Below are positions 1 through 8,031 of a stretch of DNA of 16,777 nucleotides, in pieces. The stretch is taken from assembly GCF_937874145.1 (NCBI RefSeq), contig NZ_CALNBI010000459.1, positions 1 to 16,777 on the forward strand, in the 5' to 3' direction. The position numbers were made by a program, and so were the translations under genes. Under the pieces are notes generated by a model that saw only the letters and a list, made by a program, of their open reading frames with translations, made no database searches and was not told the DNA's origin. This DNA comes from an uncultured Chitinophaga sp. (GTDB lineage Bacteria > Bacteroidota > Bacteroidia > Chitinophagales > Chitinophagaceae). The first letter of the stretch is position 1. Each line of letters opens with the position of its first letter.

Positions 1-902
1 AACACCAATGCCGGTTTGCCTTCGGCCGATTTCACAGCCACGATGGAAGCCATGCAGGTAGGATCGAAAAGCTCCTCCGCATACCGGGGCGTGCTCCAGT
101 TGGAGATCCCGTCTGCACTCACGCTGAAGGCGCGGCGCTTTACTTTGGACACGTTGCGGATGCTCATCAGCACGTTGCCGTCGGGCAATTGCACCGGCTG
201 GCTTTCGTTCGGATTGGCAATTACCGCCGAGCTGTCGGCCACGATGGCGCCGCGCTGCCAGGTTTTGCCGTAGTCGTCGCTGTAAATGGTGGCCATGCAG
301 GAAGGTGCGTGGCTCCTGCGCGGGGTGAGCTTGCGGGAATCCGCCAGCCATACGGCAGAAAGCAACCGCCCGTTTTTCAGCTGGATGCCGTGGCCCGGAC
401 CGGGCGCCAGCACTTTCCAGTTGTACTCCGGTTTGAAGCGGTCGTAGACGGCGGTGATGTCGCGCGGCTGGGACCAGGTTTTCCCGTCGTCAGCCGAAGA
501 GATATAATATCCGTCTTTGTAATCTTTCTGGTACAGCAGGTGTACAGTGCCTTTATCGTCGACGATAGGCACGGGATTCCCCACCGGCCCCTGTTTGAAG
601 CTGTCGAGCACATGGATATCGCTCCAGGTGCGGCCTTCATCGGTGCTGCGGCGCAGCGCCAGGTGCATATCGGCCCAATCGCTGGCGTTGCCGATACGGG
701 CTTCACAGAAGGCGAGCAACGTGTTCCGTTTGGTGACCACCAGCGCGGGAATGCGCATGGAGGCGTACAGCCCTCCCGGTTCGAAGACCACGTGCGTTTC
801 TTCAGCGGGCGCCGAGGCGGCGGGGCGGGAGGAACTGCAGGCGCCGAGCCCCAGTGCCACAAACACCGCAATGGCGGCCGCTATCTTCATTCTTCCGTTC
901 AT
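1..902 (-). CDS. Exo-alpha-sialidase (GH33-like) lipoprotein, C-terminus beyond window
   Basis: This is a second sialidase-like lipoprotein, last visible gene of the susC-susD-sialidase operon; it stays open to the window edge (about 300 codons seen). Its signal peptide ends in a lipobox LGAC with Cys22. Sialidase hallmarks follow: the RIP motif with Arg50, Asp boxes of the S-x-D-x-G-x-T-W type near residues 86-93, 136-143 and 208-215, a degenerate one near 262-269, the NES motif with Glu233, and a second candidate triad arginine, Arg249. The third arginine and the tyrosine nucleophile would lie beyond the edge. Three in-frame ATGs exist (908, 902, 890); 902 is preferred because GGAA lies 8 nt upstream. 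The gap to the preceding stop is 19 nt. After the lipid cysteine come serines and Arg, with no acidic export signal, unlike its neighbour. The fold is well supported; the exact substrate is inferred. Confidence 0.88.
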   Translation of the reverse strand, partial: MNGRMKIAAAIAVFVALGLGACSSSRPAASAPAEETHVVFEPGGLYASMRIPALVVTKRNTLLAFCEARIGNASDWADMHLALRRSTDEGRTWSDIHVLDSFKQGPVGNPVPIVDDKGTVHLLYQKDYKDGYYISSADDGKTWSQPRDITAVYDRFKPEYNWKVLAPGPGHGIQLKNGRLLSAVWLADSRKLTPRRSHAPSCMATIYSDDYGKTWQRGAIVADSSAVIANPNESQPVQLPDGNVLMSIRNVSKVKRRAFSVSADGISNWSTPRYAEELFDPTCMASIVAVKSAEGKPALV

Positions 903-921
903 GATCATATTTCCGTTTCAG

Positions 922-2079
922 TTATTTGATGTTCGCAATAGGCACCTGCCGGAAGGCGATGCCGTTAAAATACCGGTTGAGCCCGCCTTCGAACAGCAAC
1001 CCGATGTGCGTGTCGGACAGCTGCACCAGGTCGGAGTACCCCGAGGGCCCTTCGAAAACCAGGTTCTTTTTGTCCCAGGCGCCGCCGTCGTTGCTGCTCA
1101 TGCGGACGGTCATATTCGTGCGGGTGGTGGCGCCGGGGTTGGAGAAAAACAGCCGGTGGCTGCCGTTGACCATGGCCGACAGCAGGGAACCCTGGCATAC
1201 GGGGTCTACCAGCGTGGCTTCGTCGTAAGCTTCCGACCAGGTAATGCCACCGTCGGCGCTCACGCTGGCGAGGCGTTTATAATCGTTTCCGCCCACGCGC
1301 ATGTTCAGCATCAGCCTGCCATCCGATAATTCCGCTACCGTGCTTTCGTTAGGGTTCAAACCAGAAAGCTGCGGTACTTTCCCGCCCAGCTTCCAGGTAA
1401 GGCCGGCATCGTCCGAGTAAATTACGTGGGAATTCCCTCTTCTCCCCGCTCCTACTTCAATATAATCGCATGGCACGATCATCCGGTTTTTATATGCGCC
1501 CTGTGTGATCTGGATGCCATGGCAGGGGCCGGTGGCGTACCATCCCCAGCCGGGGGCTTTTACCGAACTGGTGATTTCCTTCGGCGCGTCCCAGGTTTTA
1601 CCTTCGTCGGCCGAGGAAGTGAGGTAAACGCGGCGGGTATCCTTGCTGGTGCCGGCGTTGATCATGCCGATATCGTCGTGCCCGAAATTCCAGGTCATGA
1701 GCAGGCGGATGGTGCCGGTGTTTTGATCCACCACGGGAGCCGGGTTTCCGCAGGTGTTGTCCGCATCGCTCCAGATAACCTGCAGTTTGCTCCAGGTTTT
1801 ACCGGAATCGAGGGACCGCTTCATAACCAGGTCGATGTCTCCCTCGTCGCTGCAATCATTTTTGCGGCCTTCCGCGAAAGCCAGCAGGGCGCCGGATTTG
1901 GTCATGACGATGGCGGGGATGCGGAAGCAGGTATATCCTTCTGAACTCTGCTGGAATACATATGGCAACACGGAAGAAGGCGGTTCCAGTTTCGGGAAGA
2001 TCTTTTCCGGATCGTCGTTGCAGGCCCAGGCCAGCGGTGTAAATAGCGATAAAGCCAGGAATTTATGTATGAATTTCAT
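922..2079 (-). CDS. Exo-alpha-sialidase (GH33-like), surface lipoprotein
   Basis: This 385-residue sialidase would release terminal sialic acid from glycoconjugates. The signal peptide ends in AWAC (Cys20) followed by N-D-D-P-E, which fits the acidic lipoprotein export signal of Bacteroidota and predicts display on the outer surface. Seen in order: C-F-R-I-P with Arg53; Asp boxes near 89-96, 156-163, 222-229 and 274-281 plus a degenerate one near 329-335; the NES motif with Glu245; candidate triad arginines Arg261 (NMR) and Arg320 (TTRTNMTV); and GYSDL with Tyr348, the expected nucleophile. This is a complete set for a retaining GH33-type six-bladed propeller, and the length matches single-domain bacterial sialidases. 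It starts 10 nt after the susD1 stop, so it is probably translated from the same mRNA. A KDO- or KDN-type specificity cannot be excluded from sequence alone. Confidence 0.92.
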   Translation of the reverse strand: MKFIHKFLALSLFTPLAWACNDDPEKIFPKLEPPSSVLPYVFQQSSEGYTCFRIPAIVMTKSGALLAFAEGRKNDCSDEGDIDLVMKRSLDSGKTWSKLQVIWSDADNTCGNPAPVVDQNTGTIRLLMTWNFGHDDIGMINAGTSKDTRRVYLTSSADEGKTWDAPKEITSSVKAPGWGWYATGPCHGIQITQGAYKNRMIVPCDYIEVGAGRRGNSHVIYSDDAGLTWKLGGKVPQLSGLNPNESTVAELSDGRLMLNMRVGGNDYKRLASVSADGGITWSEAYDEATLVDPVCQGSLLSAMVNGSHRLFFSNPGATTRTNMTVRMSSNDGGAWDKKNLVFEGPSGYSDLVQLSDTHIGLLFEGGLNRYFNGIAFRQVPIANIK

Positions 2080-2089
2080 CTTGATGCTT

Positions 2090-3565
2090 TTATTTATAAC
2101 CTTCCGTTTGATCGATTTTCGGATTATTGGCCAGTACGGTGGTGTTGAGCGGCCAGAATAGCGGCGTGGTTTTGCCGATCAGGTTCGGGATGTACTGGTA
2201 AATATCGAGCGTTCCGCCTTTGTGGAAACGCACCAGGTCCCACCAGCGCTTATTCTCGAAATACAACTCGCGCCCGCGCTCATTGAGGATTTCCCTTTCG
2301 AGCGATGATTTATCGAGCGCGCCCGTGTATTCACCCGTTCCGGCTCGCAGGCGCACCTGGTCCAGCGCCGCCTTGGCGAGGCTCCCCTGGTTAAGCGCTG
2401 CATGGGCTTCGGCTTTCAGCAGCAGGATATCGGCCAGCCGGTAAATGATGACATCGTTATCGGAAATGCGGTCGTCCGGGTATTTGGTGCCGGGCATTTT
2501 CCGGATCCAGGAAACCTTCGGGCCGTCGGCATGGATTTCAGTCACCCAGGTGCAGCGGATGCGCACATCGGCGGTATTGGTAAACAGCGAGCGCGACAGC
2601 GGGCTGATCTGGTAAGCGCCCTGCCCGTTGCCGGATTGGTACACCCAGGGGATGGAATCGATATTGATCACGCCGCCGAGGATGGATTCGTACGGCAGGG
2701 CATTCTTCCCGTAATTGCCGCCGGGCATTTCGTCGCGGTGGTAAAAGGCCGCCATGATGACTTCCGGATTGTCTTTCGCACGTTTTTTGGTAACGTCTTC
2801 AAATATGGGATTGAGGCGCAGCCCTGTGGCTTCCACTTCCGCGATTGCATCCAGCGCCGCTTCCAGCGAGGCATTGCCGCCGCCCAGCACTTTGGCCTGC
2901 CACATCAGCGCATCGGCTTTCATCGCCATCACTGCGCCGTAGGAGAAACGGTAGCGGGAAGGATAGCTGGTTTTGGAAAACGAATTCATGGAAGTGTAGA
3001 GTTGCGACGCGGCATCGATATCGGCGAGGATCTGCGTCATCACAGCGGTTGCCGGCGACCGCGGCAGCTCGGGAACGTTATCGTCCACCACGGCCTGCAG
3101 CATAATGGCCGCATCCCCGATCACGCGGGTGAGGTGGAAATAAAACCAGGCGCGCATGGCGTGCGCCTCGGCCTGGATGGTCTTTTTCAGATCGGGATTC
3201 GAAGCGAAGGGAAACGCCTGGATCTTCTCCAGGATCAGGTTGCAATGCCCGATGCCGCGGTACCATTCGGCGTAATTCAGCGCGCCGGAGGTTGGCGACA
3301 ACGTATGCGACCAGGCCACCGTGAAGCGGGAGTTGTTGGCGGACACCAGCTCTTCGCCCCGTTCCGTACCGTAAGTTACGTTGTTGGCCAGACTGCGGAC
3401 CACCGTATAAATGCCCACCACATTCGGCTCGAAGTCGCTTTCATTCCGGAAATACACTTCGTCCGTAATATTGGATTGCGGCTCCACTTCCAGGATCGCG
3501 TCGCATCCGGAGAGGATGCTCACGGCCGTGAAAGCTGCCCAAAATCGTATCGTCCATTTTTTCAT
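2090..3565 (-). CDS. SusD/RagB-family glycan-binding lipoprotein of the sialidase operon
   Basis: This 491-residue SusD-like protein would cap the adjacent SusC channel at the cell surface and bind the glycan. The lipoprotein signal ends LSGC with Cys21. The family pattern is clear. An N-terminal helical segment near 131-150 (AEAHAMRAWFYFHL, then TRVIGDA) matches the usual RA-RA-x-x-Y-F-x-L-x-R-x-x-G-D motif. A second TPR-like element carries LADILLLKAEAHAALNQG. The C-terminal ERGRELYFENKRWWDLVRF matches the conserved E-R-x-x-E-x-x-x-E-x-x-R-W-x-D-L motif. It lies 26 nt downstream of susC1 and 10 nt upstream of the first sialidase, the standard order in polysaccharide-utilization loci. Its ligand cannot be read from sequence; sialylated glycan is inferred from the two following enzymes. 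Confidence 0.95.
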   Translation of the reverse strand: MKKWTIRFWAAFTAVSILSGCDAILEVEPQSNITDEVYFRNESDFEPNVVGIYTVVRSLANNVTYGTERGEELVSANNSRFTVAWSHTLSPTSGALNYAEWYRGIGHCNLILEKIQAFPFASNPDLKKTIQAEAHAMRAWFYFHLTRVIGDAAIMLQAVVDDNVPELPRSPATAVMTQILADIDAASQLYTSMNSFSKTSYPSRYRFSYGAVMAMKADALMWQAKVLGGGNASLEAALDAIAEVEATGLRLNPIFEDVTKKRAKDNPEVIMAAFYHRDEMPGGNYGKNALPYESILGGVINIDSIPWVYQSGNGQGAYQISPLSRSLFTNTADVRIRCTWVTEIHADGPKVSWIRKMPGTKYPDDRISDNDVIIYRLADILLLKAEAHAALNQGSLAKAALDQVRLRAGTGEYTGALDKSSLEREILNERGRELYFENKRWWDLVRFHKGGTLDIYQYIPNLIGKTTPLFWPLNTTVLANNPKIDQTEGYK

Positions 3566-3591
3566 AACTCTGCAGTTAATTCGTTAAATAA

Positions 3592-6500
3592 TCAGAATCT
3601 CATGTTAGCCCCGAGCGAGAACTGGCGCGGGCGCGGATAACCGCCGGGATCGAAACCGCTGTATATCTCCGGGTTGAGGCCCTTGTAGGCCGTGAGATAA
3701 GCTACGTTGTACACGCTGGCCGACACGTTGATGCCCTGCGAGCGGATTCTCTTCATCCACGCAGCCGGAAAATCGTATGACAACGTGATCTCGCGCAAGG
3801 CCAGGAAATCGCCTTTCTCGAACATAACGGACACATCCGAATTGTAGCTGCTGTTATTGCCGAGGCTGCCGTTGCGCAGGTATTGCCGTTGCCCAAAATC
3901 ATAATCCGCAAAAGAGAAACGCGCGTATTTCTTGCCTGCATCGCCCTGGTTCTTCCATACGTCGCCGGCCAGCGCCTGCGCGGGTGCGCCCTCGTTGAAC
4001 GCCCTGCCCTGCCCCATCGAGCGGGCCAGCGCGCCGTTGCTGATCATATGCCCGATGGCATAGTCGGCATTCACGCGAAGCGAAAAACCTTTATAGTTAA
4101 ATGTATTCTGAATACCGCCGATTTTATCGGGATTGCGATAACCGATGAACACCTGGTCTTTCATATCAATAATCCCATCACTATTCACATCTTCAAAAAT
4201 GAAATCCCCGCCACGCTTGCCCACACGGATACCTTCCGGCGAAGCGAGATTGTCTTTGATGCGGGAATTCCAGGCTGCCGCTTCCTCATCGGTCGCGAAT
4301 ACGCCCAGCACATTGAACGCATAAATAGCATAAGGACGTTCCCCTTCCGCCAGGCCGCCGGCTTCCACCATCTGGCCCGTAGCCCTGTCGAACACCAGGT
4401 CGCCGCCCTGACGGTTCTTCGCGCGGCCGTTGCCGGGCAATTTGTCGATGGTCGTGCGGTTGAATGCAAAGGAGAAATTGGCATGCCAGGAGAATTCCTT
4501 GCCCTTGATGATATGGGCGCCTGCCGCGATTTCGATACCCCTGTTGCGCAGCGCACCGTTGTTGTAAGTGATGGATGTGAAAGGCGATTCGGACGGGAGC
4601 GGTTTGGAGGTCAGGCGGTCTTTCGTCAGTTTGTCATACACGCCCAACGACAGGTTGATCCGGTTGTCCAGCAATCCCGCTTCCAGGGCGATGTCCGTAG
4701 TAACGGTCGATTCCCAGCGCAGGCGCGGATTGGCCAACCCTGTACGCACGATGCCCGCATAAGTGGCATAAGCTACGCCTGAGTATTCGCCGTAGGTATC
4801 CGTGATGCTCAGGCCGCTCAAACCCGCCACGCCCCAGGAGCCACGCAGCTTCAGGGCGCTCACGGCTTTGTTGCGCACCCAGAAATCCTCGCCGTCGATG
4901 TTCCAGCCGGCAGACACCGACGGAAATAGCGCGTATTTGTTTTCCGGCGCGAAATTCGAAAAGCCATCGTACCGTAACGAACCGCCCAGCATGTATTTCG
5001 CTTTATAATCGTAAGCGAACTGTCCGAAAAGACTGGCTGAGCGCGTTTCACCCAAACGGGTGGCGAAATCCGCAACGTTGGTGACGATCAGGCCATCGAT
5101 CGTTGTGGTGGTATTTTCGTCGATGGTGTAGATATAATCGTTGGTAGCCCGCTGCGAGCCCATATCCTTGCTGTGGTTCGTGTTGCGGGTGAAGTTCATC
5201 CCGCCGAGGATCATCAGCCGGTGATCTTTATTGAAATCGGTATCGTATTGCAACACCTGCTCCAGCATCAGCTGCCGCGAATTGTTGGTGTAGTCGTCTT
5301 TCCAGCGCTTCATGGAAGGCTGCACTTCGTCGGCCGGCGTGGCTTTTCGCATGATGAGCTCGCGGTAATCGTCGATCAGGTAGGAGATCGAGGGTTTCCA
5401 GTGCAGCCCTTTCGCCAGCGTCAGATCCGCGCCCACGCGGGTTACCAGGCGCTCGGTAGACGTACGGATATCGTCGTACTTCAGGAGGTGGAAACGGTTG
5501 CGGACCGTGTAAAGCTCGCCGGGCATGGGGTTGCCGTCGTCCTTGAACGTCCGGATCAGCGGCGTGATACGGATCGAGCGCACTAGGTCGTTTTGATAGT
5601 TGTCGACATAGTTGGGTTTCGTATGCTGGTAATTCACCATGAAATCCAGCCGCAGCTTATCAGACGCCTGGTAGCCGAAGTTACCCAGCGCGCTGTACCG
5701 CTTGTAACGCGTGCCCACCAATACGCCCTTCTGATCGGTATACCCCATGGAGAAGTTATAGTCGGCCTTGTCGGTACCGCCGTTCAGCGTGAGGTTGGTG
5801 TTGTTGGACAACCCCGTGTTCCAGAGCTCGTCCTGGTAGTGGTTGTCTTTATATAACAGTTTGGTGCCGGGGTTGATGGGATCATCCATCACGCGCCAGC
5901 CGCGTGTCAGCAGGTTATCCACGTAAGCCTGGCCTTCCACCTGCACGATATTGTCGTACAGCGCGGTGTAGTAAATATTTTTGCCGTAATCCCCGGGGCG
6001 TGTGTATACGCGGGTGCCGGCTGAGAAGCCGCCGTTATTGAGCAGCGTCGCTTTCTGGATGGCGTCGGAGGTGTTGGCGACGGTGATGCGCGCCAGGCGG
6101 AGGTATTCTTCGGCCGAGAGATAATCGTAATCGCGGGCCTGGGTTTCCCAGGTGCTGCGGTGGGATAAGGTGACGGAAGAACGGGAATTAAGTTTTCCGC
6201 GTTTTGTCTTGATAACGATAACGCCATTGGCGCCCCTGGCTCCGTAAATAGCGGTGGACGCAGCGTCTTTCATCACCTGGAAGGATTCGATATCGTCCGG
6301 GTTGATGTCGTTAAGGGAGCGGAACACCCCGTCTACCACCACCAGCGGGTTGCTGCCGTCGGTTCCGCCAATGGAAGCGCCGTTGTTGGTGCCCAGGCCG
6401 GAACCATATACATTGGGCTTGGTGCCGCCGCGGATGATAATATTATTAACACCCACACCCGGCTGGCCCTGTGTAATCGGGATCGAAACCCCGGCGATCT

Positions 6501-6963
6501 TGCCCTGCATGGATTGCACGGGGTTGGGGTTGGGATTGTTTTTCAGCTCCGCTACATCCAGTTTGGAAATAGACGCCGTGTTCTTGCGGGTCGATTGCTC
6601 GGTGTAGCCCACGATAAGTACTTCGCCGAGCTGCGACGAAGTTTCCGCCAGGTCTACGTTGATTTCGCGGCGGTTGCCGGCGGGAATTTCTTTCAAGGCA
6701 TAGTTGATCATCCTGAACAGCAGCGTTTCAGAAGGGGAATTGACCTGCAGCCGGTACCTGCCGTTCACGTCCGTAACGGTGCCCCGCGACGTGCCCTTGA
6801 CGGACACGCTCACGCCGATTATAGGCTCCCGCGTAGCGGAGTCGCGCACGACGCCCGTCACCGCTCCTTCCCCGGATTGGCTGAAGCCTGGCAACGCAAC
6901 GAACAGCAGCAGGCAGCAGCAGCATAATCTTAGCAATGTCATGTGTGGAAGTTTTGTGTACAT
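3592..6963 (-). CDS. SusC/RagA-family TonB-dependent outer-membrane transporter of the sialidase operon
   Basis: This 1123-residue transporter imports glycan fragments across the outer membrane using TonB energy. The N-terminus has a signal peptide (an unusual LCCCC run at residues 13-17, then VALPGFS, cleavage near 29). A carboxypeptidase-regulatory-like domain spans about 35-108 (TGVVRDSATREPIIGVSVSV). The plug spans about 115-255, with GKIAGVSI, the IRGG motif near 177-180, VVVDGV and the family signature KDAASTAIYGARGANGVIVI. The long beta-barrel ends in Asn-Met-Arg-Phe, with the usual terminal aromatic residue. It heads the four-gene operon. Two starts are possible: 6963, or the internal ATG at 6942 (Met8), which gives a tidier signal peptide; neither has a clear ribosome site. 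Upstream lie a long structured leader and a candidate GntR operator. Confidence 0.95.
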   Translation of the reverse strand: MYTKLPHMTLLRLCCCCLLLFVALPGFSQSGEGAVTGVVRDSATREPIIGVSVSVKGTSRGTVTDVNGRYRLQVNSPSETLLFRMINYALKEIPAGNRREINVDLAETSSQLGEVLIVGYTEQSTRKNTASISKLDVAELKNNPNPNPVQSMQGKIAGVSIPITQGQPGVGVNNIIIRGGTKPNVYGSGLGTNNGASIGGTDGSNPLVVVDGVFRSLNDINPDDIESFQVMKDAASTAIYGARGANGVIVIKTKRGKLNSRSSVTLSHRSTWETQARDYDYLSAEEYLRLARITVANTSDAIQKATLLNNGGFSAGTRVYTRPGDYGKNIYYTALYDNIVQVEGQAYVDNLLTRGWRVMDDPINPGTKLLYKDNHYQDELWNTGLSNNTNLTLNGGTDKADYNFSMGYTDQKGVLVGTRYKRYSALGNFGYQASDKLRLDFMVNYQHTKPNYVDNYQNDLVRSIRITPLIRTFKDDGNPMPGELYTVRNRFHLLKYDDIRTSTERLVTRVGADLTLAKGLHWKPSISYLIDDYRELIMRKATPADEVQPSMKRWKDDYTNNSRQLMLEQVLQYDTDFNKDHRLMILGGMNFTRNTNHSKDMGSQRATNDYIYTIDENTTTTIDGLIVTNVADFATRLGETRSASLFGQFAYDYKAKYMLGGSLRYDGFSNFAPENKYALFPSVSAGWNIDGEDFWVRNKAVSALKLRGSWGVAGLSGLSITDTYGEYSGVAYATYAGIVRTGLANPRLRWESTVTTDIALEAGLLDNRINLSLGVYDKLTKDRLTSKPLPSESPFTSITYNNGALRNRGIEIAAGAHIIKGKEFSWHANFSFAFNRTTIDKLPGNGRAKNRQGGDLVFDRATGQMVEAGGLAEGERPYAIYAFNVLGVFATDEEAAAWNSRIKDNLASPEGIRVGKRGGDFIFEDVNSDGIIDMKDQVFIGYRNPDKIGGIQNTFNYKGFSLRVNADYAIGHMISNGALARSMGQGRAFNEGAPAQALAGDVWKNQGDAGKKYARFSFADYDFGQRQYLRNGSLGNNSSYNSDVSVMFEKGDFLALREITLSYDFPAAWMKRIRSQGINVSASVYNVAYLTAYKGLNPEIYSGFDPGGYPRPRQFSLGANMRF

Positions 6964-7014
6964 AAGATTGAATGAAAAGTCCGCACCGCTGACGTTCGAA
7001 CATCAACGGCAATA

Positions 7015-7059
7015 GCCCTGCAGTACCGCCTAAATCACAGGCAGTGCGGCCCGCAGGGC
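7015..7059 (-). other. Leader inverted repeat upstream of susC1
   Basis: Perfect 7-bp arms GCCCTGC (7015-7021, plus-strand reading) and GCAGGGC (7053-7059) enclose a smaller pairing, so the susC1 transcript could fold a nested hairpin about 50-95 nt before the start codon. No T-run follows the hairpin on the minus strand, so a simple terminator is unlikely. A role in attenuation or leader stability is inference only. Confidence 0.4.
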
Positions 7060-7148
7060 GCGGGATTTGAATAAATAAAATGAAGGAGGATGGTTACAGC
7101 CCCTCTAACGTTGGAATACCTTCGATCATAACGCCAAGTCTCATTTAG

Positions 7149-7164
7149 TAGTTATGTTCTACAT
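7149..7164 (-). promoter_or_regulatory. Candidate GntR/FCD operator upstream of susC1
   Basis: Read on the plus strand, TAGTTATGTTCTACAT contains an 11-bp imperfect palindrome ATGT-TCT-ACAT, the GT-N3-AC type of site typical of FadR-subfamily (FCD) repressors. It matches the element in front of the gntR gene at 12 of 16 positions, including the asymmetric flank TAGTT. A weak -7 element (TACTTTTA on the minus strand, 7167-7174) lies immediately upstream of it, which would place the operator near the transcription start; no good -33 element was found. Binding is inferred. Confidence 0.55.
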
Positions 7165-7227
7165 TTTAAAAGTAGGCAATTTTAACAATATCCTGGTATT
7201 AATTTTTCGGAACGGTAAAAAAAGATG

Positions 7228-7249
7228 AAAAAAGCCCGCTCATGGCGGG
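7228..7249 (-). terminator. Rho-independent terminator of the gntR gene
   Basis: On the minus strand, CCCGC and GCGGG form a 5-bp GC stem with a 5-nt loop (7235-7249), followed by C and six T. It lies about 11 nt after the gntR stop codon, so gntR is probably transcribed separately from the susC operon that starts further downstream in the same direction. Confidence 0.75.
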
Positions 7250-7259
7250 ACTGGTGAGA

Positions 7260-7940
7260 TTATTTTTTTTGACGGAGACGGTCGACGTGCGGCTGCAGGT
7301 GCGAAGCCATGCCGTCTTTAAACTCCTGGACGGTCCCTTTTTTAAGGATCCGGACCAGGTCTTTATGCGTGATTTCCCCGGAAACGTACTTTTTGTTTTC
7401 CAGCTTCATGACGTATCCGAACACGGGCAACAGCAGCGTCTGGAATTGTTTCATCGTTTCGTTGCCGGTCATTTCGTACAATTTGCCGTGAAACGCGATT
7501 TCGTTGTTAATGCGGAAGTTATCCCCTTTTACTTCGCGGGCCACGATATCTTCCAGCTCCTCGATGTCTTTGGGGGTTTTATGGATGAAAAGCAGATCCG
7601 CAATTCCCAGTTCCAGCACGAGCCGCAGCTCGAAAAGGTCCTGCAGGGTGGCTTCGTCCATGATTTCGGGGGTCAGCACTTTTTGGAAAGTGCCCACGAT
7701 GTCGGGGTTGCTGATCACCATGCCCGTTTTCTTTTTCGTTTCGATGATGCCCAGCATCTTGAACCGGCTCAGCGCTTCGCGCACCACGTTCCGGCTAACG
7801 CCCAGCGCCGCCGCCAGCTCCAGTTCGGTGGGCAGCGGATCTCCGGGCTTGAAGTTTCCTTTTGCAAAATATTCCCGGAGGCTGGCTTCCACCCGCTCGG
7901 CCATGGATTTCGCGGCAATCGGCTTGATACCGTTCAACAT
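7260..7940 (-). CDS. GntR-family (FadR subfamily, FCD domain) transcriptional regulator
   Basis: This 226-residue repressor-type protein has an N-terminal winged helix-turn-helix at about 10-75 (GDPLPTELELAAALGVSR then NVVREALSRFKMLGIIE, classic GntR) and an all-helical FCD effector domain at about 95-220. The FCD domain normally binds a metal and a carboxylate or sugar-acid ligand; candidate metal ligands are Glu147 (in place of the usual Asp), His151, His192 and His214. E. coli NanR, the sialic-acid regulator, belongs to this subfamily, and this gene lies directly upstream of a sialidase operon, so a sialic-acid-responsive role is a reasonable inference, not proof of orthology. A TGT-N3-ACA palindrome between its -7 box and its ATG suggests autoregulation. 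It has its own terminator. A sensor for another sugar acid is the main alternative. Confidence 0.93.
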   Translation of the reverse strand: MLNGIKPIAAKSMAERVEASLREYFAKGNFKPGDPLPTELELAAALGVSRNVVREALSRFKMLGIIETKKKTGMVISNPDIVGTFQKVLTPEIMDEATLQDLFELRLVLELGIADLLFIHKTPKDIEELEDIVAREVKGDNFRINNEIAFHGKLYEMTGNETMKQFQTLLLPVFGYVMKLENKKYVSGEITHKDLVRILKKGTVQEFKDGMASHLQPHVDRLRQKK

Positions 7941-7947
7941 ATATTTC

Positions 7948-7963
7948 TAGTTTTGTACCACAA
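7948..7963 (-). promoter_or_regulatory. Candidate autoregulatory operator of gntR
   Basis: Plus-strand TAGTTTTGTACCACAA contains the palindrome TTGT-ACC-ACAA, a good fit to the TTGT-N3-ACAA sites of FCD-type GntR repressors. It begins 5 nt downstream of the gntR -7 box and ends before the ATG, so bound protein would block initiation. It shares 12 of 16 bases with the site upstream of susC1, in the same orientation. Confidence 0.6.
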
Positions 7964-7968
7964 GTGAA

Positions 7969-8000
7969 CAAATATACTCATTTGGACGGGATTCCGGCAA
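7969..8000 (-). promoter_or_regulatory. Bacteroidota-type promoter of gntR
   Basis: On the minus strand, TATATTTG (7976-7969) is an exact match to the Bacteroidota -7 consensus TAnnTTTG. A TTG (8000-7998) lies 21 nt upstream as the -33 element. The start codon follows at 7940, giving a leader of roughly 25 nt. Confidence 0.6.
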
Positions 8001-8031
8001 TACCGCGTTTTCTTTTCCCTTTTCAGCCTGC

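Noticed and set aside
2402..3640. 412-codon plus-strand frame across susD1
   Set aside because: Antisense shadow of susD1, His/Gly/Arg-rich with no domain and no promoter.
7004..7260. ECF sigma factor, anti-sigma or hybrid two-component gene controlling susC1
   Set aside because: No such frame exists in the gap or nearby; the only local regulators are the GntR/FCD and ROK proteins.
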